Of a stretch of 64,000 nt of DNA, positions 54,900 to 64,000 are shown one piece after another. Position 1 is the first letter of the stretch. Every line of letters begins with the position of its first letter. Position numbers and translations under genes: made by a program. The notes under the pieces were generated by a model, which was not told the DNA's origin, did no database searches, and saw only the letters and a program-made list of their open reading frames with translations. This stretch comes from Tieghemostelium lacteum (lineage: Eukaryota > Evosea > Eumycetozoa > Dictyosteliales > Raperosteliaceae): positions 558,001 to 622,000 of the forward strand of contig LODT01000006.1 of NCBI GenBank assembly GCA_001606155.1, read 5' to 3'.

Positions 54900-55122
54900 C
54901 AACTTTCGAAATTTGGTTGGGTTCTGGTGTAGGTTATTCAATTAGGGAATCAAAGGGTGTAAGAGCTGCAGTTAGAATTGCAAAATCAAGTATCCATTAA
55001 ATTCCAAAAAGATTATTCTAACTGGAATGTCATTGGGTGGAGGTTCAGTAATCGTAGCAGCTTCCAAAGACAATCATCCAATTGACGGTGTAATTTCAGA
55101 CAGTAGTTATTTGAAACCTTAA
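54900..55122 (+). pseudogene. Alpha/beta hydrolase gene fragment
   Basis: Two adjoining blocks in different frames read like the core of a YqkD-type alpha/beta hydrolase. One is GSGVGYSIRESKGVRAAVRI (near 54916-54999). The other is KIILTGMSLGGGSVIVAASK then HPIDGVISDSSYLKP, ending at a stop at 55120-55122. GMSLGGG is the nucleophile-elbow signature GxSxGG. One stop and a two-base shift separate the blocks, and the rest of a hydrolase (N-terminus, acid and histidine regions) is absent. It is a truncated, broken copy of a host-type gene. A parental copy elsewhere in the genome is expected. Confidence 0.5.
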
Positions 55123-55315
55123 GTTGTATGGAGACACAATATATACCAATAATGCTATTTGATAATATTACAATTAACCAATCTCAACAACACATAAATT
55201 AAAATAAAAAAAAAAAAAATAATAAGAGTTTTTATATTCATTATATTATCATTGATAATCTGTGACCATTTCAAACTAATTTCATTTAAGTTACACAAAA
55301 AAAATTTTCATTCAA

Positions 55316-56830
55316 ATGAATACAAGTAAAATTCAACCAACAACAGAAACCACAACTACATCAAGTAGTACTCCAACATTTAGAGTTTATAAAGATCAAC
55401 CAAATGATTCATATAAAGTACCTTTAGTTGAAGACGGAATTATCAAAGAGGACATAGGAGATATTAAAATTTTTGTTCAAAAACTTTTTAATATTCCTGA
55501 TCTTTCGTCATTTAATCTAGTTTTACATGATGATCCAAATCCTCTCGTTAGTTCTACTCCTTTATCAAATTTTACTGGTATTATATTACTAAAGATACAA
55601 CCAATTACTACCACAAATAGTACGTAAACACTCATCACTAATCCAAACATCTTTTGTTCATTTATACTAATATATTTTGTAACATAACCTCAATACAATT
55701 CAAAAACCTGCTGTTGACATTCAACTACACTAGTAGAGCAAGGTATGTAGATTGTGAATTTTATTAATGTATTATTTTAAAGTTTTACCTATACTAATTG
55801 TCTTAGTACAGACCCATCACACACTGATCTTGTATCCTTATTCAAAGATTTTTTAGCTCAAAGCGCAGAAAGCTCTCGTAGAAAAGAAGAACTTTTGAAA
55901 GGAAGGGCAGAAAGCCTTCGTATACACCAAGAACTTTTGAAAGGACAAGAAGACCTTTTGAAAGATATCCAAAAATCTCTTTCTCCCCAGAGAGATCAAG
56001 TCTCAATATCCAAAGTAAAAACAGCCCAATGGGATACTGTCCAGAATAGTTTAGGAATTGATTTCATAACTAGAAAAGAAGTTTCTTTTCCAAAAGATCT
56101 CACCCATATTCCTAATTTTGATTGGGAAGGAAAGTCTGAACAAACCATGACAATTCCAGCAGTAAAACATCTAACTAAATATTTTAGTTTCCCTGATCAT
56201 AAATATATTAATACATCGGGAAAGAAAGACCTGCTTTACCTTAATCATCCATCTGTTCCAATTATATTCAAAGGAAACGCTGATGTTGTTCTGGTTCCAG
56301 CCAATACCCCAAATGAAGAAATCTTTCATAACATTCTTTTTACGATTGGTTTCAAGACCTCAAGTGATAGAGTTGAATCTAGTCGACTCCAAGCTAATTC
56401 TCAACTCTTGTGTTCTAATATAAAGTCCTCCTATCCAGTTATAAATATCATTACAGATTTAGGAAGCACTTGGAGATTTAAATGGTTTCAGGAAAATACA
56501 GATCCTGAAACTAAGAATGAGAATCCGAAATTAATAGTTACATGTGCAATAGATTCACCATCAAAAGCCTATGAGCTCATGAAAATGCGAATGAGAAATC
56601 TAACCCCTCATTTTAGTTTAACCAAAATACTTAAATCCAAATCTGACCTAAATTTTATTAATCCCATTAAATTTCGCCTCAAATCAAAAGCAAATGATGT
56701 TGGTAATATTGAAGATCTATTAGATATTTTAGATGAAGATGAAGCTAAGGATATGTTAACTCACCATTTTCTTCACCATCTCAGCTTGTTAGAGGGACAA
56801 ACAAGACCACCCGATCAAATGTATATTTAA
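55316..56830 (+). CDS. Crinkler-type protein: ubiquitin-like header, coiled segment, nuclease-like C-terminal domain
   Basis: Exon 1 is 55316-55623 and exon 2 is 55807-56830. They join across a 183-base GTAAAC...TAG intron in frame, giving 443 residues. Residues 20-100 (YKVPLVEDGIIKEDIGDIKI, then FNLVLHDDPNPL) fit the ubiquitin-like header of Crinkler (CRN/CR) proteins. A charged helical segment with a repeated RxxELLKGxxE motif follows (residues 120-160). The C-terminal region has IIFKGNADVVLVPANTPNEE, SRLQANSQLL, and VINIITDLGSTWRFKWFQEN. That last block, with the DVV strand and QA-xxLL helix, is the pattern of the restriction-endonuclease-like domain of the CR-effector family described across eukaryotes. 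The gene looks whole. Whether it is active was not assessed. Role unknown; conflict or intracellular effector functions are proposed for the family. Confidence 0.6.
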
Positions 56831-57300
56831 ACTCCTCAATTTATTATTTTATTATTAATATTATTAATATAATAAAGTTAGTATTAGTTTTAAAGATACA
56901 ATTATGGTACCGTTATTCTTTTTAACAGCATCTTTGTCACCATTTTCAAAATATTTTTACATGAATTAAATCATTGAAAAACACTACCAACATTCCAAAT
57001 GTCTATTTTCTATTGGAAATTCATATTTAATGATGTTTGTGTGGTAGACCATTAGATTTAAATGGATTGCACCAATTACAAAAACTGGAACAACAATTCA
57101 AACTACAATCTTCCATCTTTTTTGACAAAGGATGTGAATCCATTAGGTGAAAATGGTATTGAAACATATCTTGATTTTACTTTTGAACCACAACAATCAA
57201 TGTTATCGAATTACAAAACATGAATTCAAAAAGAAATAATAACTATTGAGCCAAAGAACCAAGATAAATACAACAATCTGTTTACAGATATATAAATAAT
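56831..57300. other. Intergenic region with a small orphan coding-like stretch
   Basis: Mostly AT-rich. An ATG-initiated 53-codon frame at 57062-57223 has protein-like composition and is listed separately. Confidence 0.4.
57062..57223 (+). pseudogene. Short orphan open frame, probably a gene fragment
   Basis: ATG at 57062, stop at 57221-57223, 53 residues. After an Asn/Tyr-rich start it reads LPSFLTKDVNPLGENG then IETYLDFTFEPQQSMLSNY, which is not low-complexity. An overlapping second frame (RPLDLNGLHQLQKLEQQ) also looks coding, so this may be a broken exon of a larger gene. No family is recognised. It lies just downstream of the Crinkler-type gene and could be a remnant of a related copy, but no similarity to it is seen. 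Confidence 0.25.
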
Positions 57301-58875
57301 TTATAAATAACCTTCTGTGTAATGTACTTGTAAAGTTTTTGAACTCTTTTTCTTTGAATATCTCGAATACTCTGATTTGTGATCTAATGGAATTTGTAAA
57401 TGTTCTAAACTAGTTGGTAGTGATAAATTATCATAATCAACAAATTTAATACCCAAAGATAAAATAACTAAACCTTCAGGTAGAACATATGTATTTAGTG
57501 GTTGTGCATAGTTTTTACCCAGGTACAGTTCCTTTAGACTATTTGGTAATGACCCTTGATATAGTTGAGTGTTAAAACCAGATCTAAAAGACAGAATCTC
57601 TAGTGTCTCTGGAAGATATCCGGCTGGAATCTCTCTATTAAAGTGGAAACCCATGTAGAGTTCCTTGAGGAATGGTGGAAATATCCTAGACCCTAAAACC
57701 AACTTTTGATCAAACTCTCTACCCATATTCAATTTTACGCATAAGTCCGGTATACTAGATGGATGAAGTAACTCATTGTAAAAAGGTGGGAGATACAGAA
57801 CTTTGATAGACAATGGTAAATGACCTGGTTGTATGGTGTAATTGAAATTTTGAATATCCAAGTGAGTCAAAGAAGATGGTAGATGGTCCAATTTATGATG
57901 TGAGTATCTAGGTAAAATCAAAGTTTTTAGACTTTGAGGTAGTGTGCCTGCTTCAAAGGCGTGGTTGTACCCACCCATATCCATCCACACCAGTGATGGT
58001 GGGAGTACTCCTGGATCTAGTTTAGTTAAGTAACTGGGCCCCAGTTCCAGTCTAACTAGATTACTTGGAAATGAATGTGCATATAATTTACATGAATATT
58101 GTTCTGAAAGATACAAGTTCTGAACAGATTGTGGAATCCAACCCTCTTCAATTGGTATATTAAACTTATCCATAAATACCAAAGTCTTCAGATTCTGTGG
58201 TAGTACATCCTCTTCTAGAGGTTTATCAAATATCAAACCTAAATTGACATACTCTAAATGTGAAGGAAAAAACGCTTTTGATATCTTTTGATTAAATGAT
58301 TTCATTATAGTCAATGCTGTGGTTTTTGGACTTATATAAGGTATAATCGAATATATTTGTCCATGAGGTAACCAATAAAATGTAATTTCCTCTACATCTA
58401 ATATATCCTATTATATCCAACATTATTAGAATATGGGATTTCTAAAAAACAGTGTGTGGTGGGTGGTATTTACTTTAACTCTATTTATATATAATCTAAA
58501 TTCCTCTTCTGTGTTTATAGCAATTCTAGTGAATTTCATTGGTAGAGTTTCTAAAGGATCTTTAGGTGAAGATGGTAATATAAAACTTAATCCTCTGTTA
58601 ACGGGAGTGCTAACAGTTTTACTAAACCAGTTACTAAAGAATCCTGATTTTTTATTGGGAGTTCCTTCTGTTGTTGTTGTTGTAGTTGTAGTTGTAGTTG
58701 TATTTGGTAAATTATATTTTTCACGTTGTCTACAACAATAAGATAAAGGAAACTTATCAAATCGAATTGATTTTCTGACGGTATAAGAGAATTTACATGT
58801 CATCAAAAAGTTTAATCTTTCAACATCATTATCTAGAAGCTCTGCAATTTGTTTAATAATTAAGTAATGATACAT
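57301..58875 (-). CDS. FNIP-repeat protein with F-box-like head
   Basis: Exons 58474-58875 and 57301-58407 join across a 66-base GTAAAT...TAG intron, giving 502 residues. The head reads YLIIKQIAELLDNDVERLNF then CKFSYTVRKSIRFDKFPLSY, as in the FNIP cluster at 43-49 kb. A run of twelve Thr codons and a basic loop follow. The spliced region (INRVK then DILDVEEITFYWLPHGQIY) leads into tandem FNIP repeats: LPQNLKTLVFMDKFNIPI, LPSSLTHLDIQNFNYTI, LPNSLKELYLGKNYAQPL. The head continues without a break, unlike the gene at 32472. It is separated from the main cluster by the RhoGAP gene and the decay island. Substrate-adaptor function is inferred. Confidence 0.82.
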
Positions 58876-59087
58876 TTATAAAATCTAAAAATACATTAGT
58901 TGTATAATTAAATTATCTGATTTGTTTCTATAAATATTGTTAAAATGATTATATAATGGTAGAAAAAATCTTAAAATTGTCTGAGATTCTAATTTTTTTT
59001 TTACAATTTTTGGTGTAAAGCAACTTATCACCGCTTTTATATAGTTTACTCAGAGAATTGACAATAAGCAATGTTTTATGTAGAAAG

Positions 59088-60203
59088 ATGAATAATAATA
59101 ATAATAAAGATGTTATAATGACTGATATTAATAGAATATCATCATTTACATTTCAAATTGGTACAGATGAGCAATTGGTGAAAAAAGATAGATTGAAGTT
59201 ATTTAAAATTAGTAACTTGTTATCTGGTGCTAAAGAGTTAAATGATGATATGTTACTACAATGTAGTAGCTCTTTGAAAGAGTCTTGGATAGTTGGTAAC
59301 CATTCACTAGTACATAGTGCTGCAAAGGCATATAATAACCATCACCATTTGACACTTAGACCTGATGATATATGGATGGCTATAATGACTCAATTTGGAA
59401 TATATGTAAATCAACATGCTAAATCATTGCAGAGTCTTTTTGTAGATTTTCAAGGTCAGAGAGAACTAGTACTGAGATTAGACAATGCATCTCTAACTGT
59501 AGCTCCATATGACTCTATTGTTCATTTAATGTCTGACATGATTGCTGAAAATATAAAAGATGAAACACTTAGACAATGGGTAATACCTGGATTCTCAACA
59601 ACTACAGATTCAGATAGAGTAGTAGGTGGAATTGTGCTCATGTCTACTATGAGTCAATACTTTAAATATAGAGTAGAAATGGAATGTGGTTTGCCAAAAG
59701 TAACTTTAGAAGGTTCGGTTGAAGACTGGGAAAACCTCTACCAGAGAACTCAAAGACTTTTACAATACGATAACCCAACATCAGGAGGATACATGAAAAA
59801 ATGGGTACTCATGTTAAACCCAGTTCTACAACAGTTCATACAAACTGCACAAGGTAGACCTAACACAGAATGGTGGAATAGGATATCCAATTACATCAGT
59901 GGTGGCAGTGGTCCTACATGGTTAAATGGTTGGATTACTTGTTTCTGTGTATTTGATCATAAAGGTACCTGGATAGGTGACACCAAATCCATTATAACAG
60001 ATGAAGACGAATACTATCATACAGAATGGTTATTTATAGACACTCAAAATATACCACCTGGTTACCTAACAGTACCACTCAAAGTGGTAGACAACCAAAT
60101 TCCATTTCAAACTCGTCTCTATGCAGGTCATTTAACTTCTGATATCAATCAATCCACAATCACACCTCGATTAGATTGGTTTATCATTTTAGAAAATAAA
60201 TAA
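59088..60203 (+). CDS. DUF4419 domain protein
   Basis: This single-exon protein has 371 residues, starting from the ATG at 59088; the frame extends a little upstream but without another ATG. After a short Asn-rich start, the whole protein matches DUF4419. LRPDDIWMAIMTQFGIYVNQ and HAKSLQSLFVDFQGQRELVL are the N-terminal family signatures. GGYMKKWVLMLNPVLQQFI, NGWITCFCVFDHKGTWIGD and IPPGYLTVPLKVVDN are the later ones. DUF4419 occurs widely in fungi, amoebae and some bacteria, often in multiple copies, with no known biochemical role. No membrane segment, signal peptide or extra domain is visible. It stands alone between an FNIP gene and a YIPF5-type gene, so context gives no clue. Confidence 0.8.
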   Translation: MNNNNNKDVIMTDINRISSFTFQIGTDEQLVKKDRLKLFKISNLLSGAKELNDDMLLQCSSSLKESWIVGNHSLVHSAAKAYNNHHHLTLRPDDIWMAIMTQFGIYVNQHAKSLQSLFVDFQGQRELVLRLDNASLTVAPYDSIVHLMSDMIAENIKDETLRQWVIPGFSTTTDSDRVVGGIVLMSTMSQYFKYRVEMECGLPKVTLEGSVEDWENLYQRTQRLLQYDNPTSGGYMKKWVLMLNPVLQQFIQTAQGRPNTEWWNRISNYISGGSGPTWLNGWITCFCVFDHKGTWIGDTKSIITDEDEYYHTEWLFIDTQNIPPGYLTVPLKVVDNQIPFQTRLYAGHLTSDINQSTITPRLDWFIILENK

Positions 60204-60732
60204 AATAAATCCTTCGCCTATTTCCTATACTCCAACCTTTCATTCTAAATGTATCATTATCACTTTCGTTTTTACATTTTTTTGTTTCCATAAAAAGTTG
60301 AATTTATAAAAGAAATGTGAAAAAACGAATGAATTAATTTCAAATTATATCTTAGCTTTTTCGCCTCTGTTTCCCATGAGTTATTACGCCTATTTTAATA
60401 ATAAAAATGGTGTGTCGCGGGGCGAATAGAAGAATGTAGGTTTGGGTTTTACATAAAAAATTAGTGTTTCACTTAAAAGTAGCTCCTCCTCACATTATTC
60501 CAATCAAATTTAATTTAAAGAAAAAAAGCTTTTTTTCAAACAAACAATTCACAGAATATTAATTAATATTCTTAATGTATAAACAATTATTAAAGGTATT
60601 TTGTTAATATTTATAACAATTGTCATTTTTAAATAAAATGTTGAGTCATCTTTCCCTCTTTTTCTTTATTCAAACACTGAGGTGTTTTTTTTTTCTTGTT
60701 GATTTTTTTTTTATTTTTAGGATTTGGATAAG
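60204..60732. promoter_or_regulatory. Upstream region of the YIPF5-type gene with repeated CGCCT motif
   Basis: The core CGCC occurs four times in otherwise AT-rich DNA: TTCGCCTATTT at 60213-60223, TTCGCCTCTGTTT at 60360-60372, TACGCCTATTTT at 60385-60396, and an inverted GGCGAATA at 60421-60428 next to a short GC-rich patch (TCGCGGGGCG). A T-tract/TAG acceptor lies directly before the YIPF5 coding start at 60720, so a 5'-UTR intron is possible. Confidence 0.35.
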
Positions 60733-61503
<771 letters not shown>

Positions 61504-61612
61504 ATATGTATAATAATAATAATAATGTTAAACAAATTATCAAGAATAAATAATATAGATAGTATGAATAGATAATATAAATATATACAGAAGAGAGGAA
61601 AGTAGACTCTTT

Positions 61613-62443
61613 TCATTTATTAGCTGTTGTTGTGGTTGTATTTGGAGGTGTAGTAGGTTTAAAATTTAACCTTATATAATCTCTAGATTGCAAATCAGCT
61701 TGTCTTATAGGTTCAGGTACACGATAGAGTGTGAGTAATTTTACAATATTTAGTGTGGTTTCTAATGATAGTTTATGACCTTGAGATACATAGATTGGGT
61801 TGGTTGAATCTTTATGTGATTTTAATGCAGCTGCCCAAATAGTTCCACTGGTACCAACTAAATGAATAAAGTCACCTGCATTTTGACAATTCTTTTTAAA
61901 TTGATCTCTGATATCTTTGATATTCAAACCATCTTGTTGAAATGGGGTCTTTCCAACACCTATAGTAGGGATATCAGCCAATACACCTAAATGACAGGCA
62001 AGTCCAAATGAACGTGGATGTAAAATACCATTACCATCCACTAAAATAACTTGTGGTAGATATTGACTGTTAACAGGGTCAGATTTCAATCTATTGATCA
62101 TCTCCATCAAGAAAGTAACCTCACGGAATGCTAAGAAACCTGGTATGTATGGTAATGTCAATTTAATGAATCCAATATCTTTGTAAACAATGTTCATTGA
62201 TGGATATTCTAATACAATTAAACATGCACATGCATCTTCATTATTATCTTTTACAAAACTGATATCTACACCTCCTATGTACCTCAATTCATTTAATGAC
62301 CATGTAACATTATCTGTTAGAATTAATTGCTGTTTCAATGAATTTTGAATTTGAATCCACTCTTCTTTAATTTCTTTGAATTCATCATCTTCATCTTTAT
62401 TGTTATTGTTATTGATATTATTGTTATTCGTATTGTCCGCCAT
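61613..62443 (-). CDS. endov: Endonuclease V
   Basis: This single-exon protein has 276 residues, from the ATG at 62443 (MADN). An Asn-rich head of about 20 residues precedes the Endo V fold. Family motifs are all visible: YIGGVDISFV with the catalytic Asp, YIPGFLAFREVTFL with Glu, ILVDGNGILHPRSFGLACHL with Asp and the wedge region, IPTIGVGKTPF, and VSQGHKLSLETTLNIV with the late His. Bacterial Endo V cuts next to deaminated DNA bases. Eukaryotic enzymes act mostly on inosine-containing RNA, so a role in edited or deaminated RNA turnover is more likely here. All catalytic acidic residues I can place are present. It converges with the YIPF5-type gene (110 bases between stops). Confidence 0.92.
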   Translation of the reverse strand: MADNTNNNNINNNNNKDEDDEFKEIKEEWIQIQNSLKQQLILTDNVTWSLNELRYIGGVDISFVKDNNEDACACLIVLEYPSMNIVYKDIGFIKLTLPYIPGFLAFREVTFLMEMINRLKSDPVNSQYLPQVILVDGNGILHPRSFGLACHLGVLADIPTIGVGKTPFQQDGLNIKDIRDQFKKNCQNAGDFIHLVGTSGTIWAAALKSHKDSTNPIYVSQGHKLSLETTLNIVKLLTLYRVPEPIRQADLQSRDYIRLNFKPTTPPNTTTTTANK

Positions 62444-62567
62444 ATTCAAAATAAAATGAAATTCAAAAAAAAATCTGATAAGTTATAGAAATTAATAGTT
62501 GAGAATAAATCAAGTAAAAATATAGAAATAATTTAATTAAGGTTAAATGTAATTACATAATAGTTAT

Positions 62568-64000
62568 TTATTTAAAAGCAGATTTTAAAAGTTTTTTGTT
62601 GATTATTTGTTGAGTTGGTATGGAAAAGGAAAGAATTCTCTTTGCAATCAACTCTTTGGTGAATTTGAGATGATTATTTTTGGAAAAGATTGTGATGAGG
62701 TTATTGATTACTTTTTCATTTGCATAGAAGATGATTAGTTTATGGAAGATGAATAATAACATTTCCATTTGATATTTGATACATGTCTTTACGAAAAACT
62801 CAAGATCCAATCGATAGTTTAGGTAATCTACAATGGCAGTGTACAGATACTGAATATTGAAATAGATGGATTCTCTGAGTGAACGTAGATACAAATCCAA
62901 TTTCAATCGATAGTCTAATACCATTTGACTATCAAAATTGTGTACTTTAAGACACACTTGCTCCAATCTAGAAGGGATATGAGACTTCAATGAAAGACTA
63001 TGAAGTATAGAGAAATAGTCTTTACCCTTAGCCACTGAGTAATCTACAGACGACAACAATGACAATAATAATGAGTTAGCTCTACCTTCATCCAAGAACT
63101 GGCCTTGAACTTTTCTAGTCAACCTAATCAGTGACATAATAATCAACAGATAGCATCGTTTGTGACCTTGGTGATGTTGGTAATCAAGTGATTGAATTTT
63201 CTTGAAGTAGTGTGTCATATGGTTCTCACAAAACAGTTTAGTAAACTCCAGTGAATACTGTCCATTGAGAACTTTGTTGATTACCCTAGTTGAAACCTTC
63301 ACCAATTGATAATAGTCTTCAGTTCCCAGATCATACCTGATGATAATACCCTTATAATTCACAAATAACTCTTCCTTTTCAAAATCAGACAGATACTCAA
63401 AATTGATCTGTTGATAGTATTTAGTTGCAATTTTTATAGACAAATGGGCATTTGTGTAGAATGACTTTTGTAGGAGAATATCCAGGAATCTTAGTAACAA
63501 TGGTGTCACTTCTTTTGACCAGTAATATGAAAATTTACCAAACAGATCAATAATATTATCAAATAGACAAAATACTGATTCTGTAAAGAGAATTTCACGG
63601 AAATCAAAGTACAACAATGATGCTATACATTCAAAACTCTCAACCAGCACACGAATACCTTGTTCCATTACTTTATGATGGAACATCTCCAGTTTAATTA
63701 ATACATGTGTAATCATATTCAATCTGACAAATAGTGAAGGCAACTTATTATGATGCAGTAGAGCTGCTGGTGATTTACTGATATCATAACTCTCCAATAC
63801 ACTATTCTTTATTAGTGTAGTAAGATTATTAAATACTGGTATTACCTATTATTTATAAAAATATTAGATTTTAGTTCTATTGTTATATTTCTATACAATA
63901 CATACTTTAATATTTTGATGATTTAATAAAAGTAATAAAATTAAATATTTTGAAATTGAGAGTTCTTGGAATGATGTTGGCAAATAAGAAGCCTTGTCAT
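62568..64000 (-). CDS. Unknown all-helical protein, C-terminal part, runs off the right edge
   Basis: Two coding segments are visible: 63906-64000, open to the window edge, and 62568-63845, the last exon. They join across a 60-base GTATGT...TAG intron, in frame (LLLLNHQNIK then VIPVFNNLTTLI). The last exon alone codes for 425 residues. The protein is rich in Leu, Phe, Tyr and His and has an irregular pattern of amphipathic helices like a HEAT/ARM or TPR-type scaffold, with no catalytic motif, membrane segment or low-complexity run. Examples are VLIKLEMFHHKVMEQGIRVL and LDILLQKSFYTNAHLSIKI. I do not recognise the family. The start of the gene lies outside the window. Confidence 0.6.

Overview
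The window looks like chromosomal DNA from a dictyostelid social amoeba. It is strongly AT-rich. Introns are few and short, mostly 60-270 bases, with GTAAGT- or GTATGT-like donors. Coding regions carry runs of Asn, Gln, Thr and Ser. Several families are typical of Dictyostelia: FNIP-repeat proteins with an F-box-like head, IPT/TIG adhesion-type membrane proteins, a splA-type SPRY/SAM/TKL kinase and a sepA-type kinase. I cannot name the species. Many exon joins were worked out by hand; those given exact coordinates keep the reading frame, and nearly all use GT...AG ends.

Layout. 1-5050: a PIGB-type GPI mannosyltransferase running off the left edge, a PPR-like mitochondrial protein, a small tail-anchored protein and an EBP-type sterol isomerase. 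5051-9015: a long divergent intergenic region with a possible structured RNA, an SR-rich protein and an orphan exon. 9016-18001: a SAM-PH-DUF4139 protein, a TIG-repeat membrane protein, a secreted GH28 protein and TFIIIB subunit Bdp1. 18002-32128: MLH3, the sepA-like kinase and the splA-like kinase. 32472-49410: seven F-box/FNIP or F-box/LRR-like genes in all lie in the window, six of them here, interleaved with actin-binding Abp1 (abpE), a mitochondrial DUF6787-like protein, an HPPD-like dioxygenase and CMSS1. 50428-53088: an F-BAR/RhoGAP protein. 53089-55315: a decay island with a DNA-transposon remnant and host gene fragments. 55316-58875: a Crinkler-type gene, a small orphan fragment and the seventh F-box/FNIP gene. 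59088-64000: a DUF4419 protein, a YIPF5-type Golgi protein, endonuclease V and an unknown helical protein running off the right edge.

Most genes are unrelated housekeeping or signalling genes packed closely, often tail to tail with 24-110 bases between stop codons. Two threads stand out. One is the F-box/FNIP cluster, which suggests a fast-evolving set of ubiquitin-ligase adaptors. The other is the island at 53-57 kb, where a decayed transposon, broken host genes and a Crinkler-type gene lie together. I saw no tRNA or rRNA genes, CRISPR arrays or intact mobile elements.
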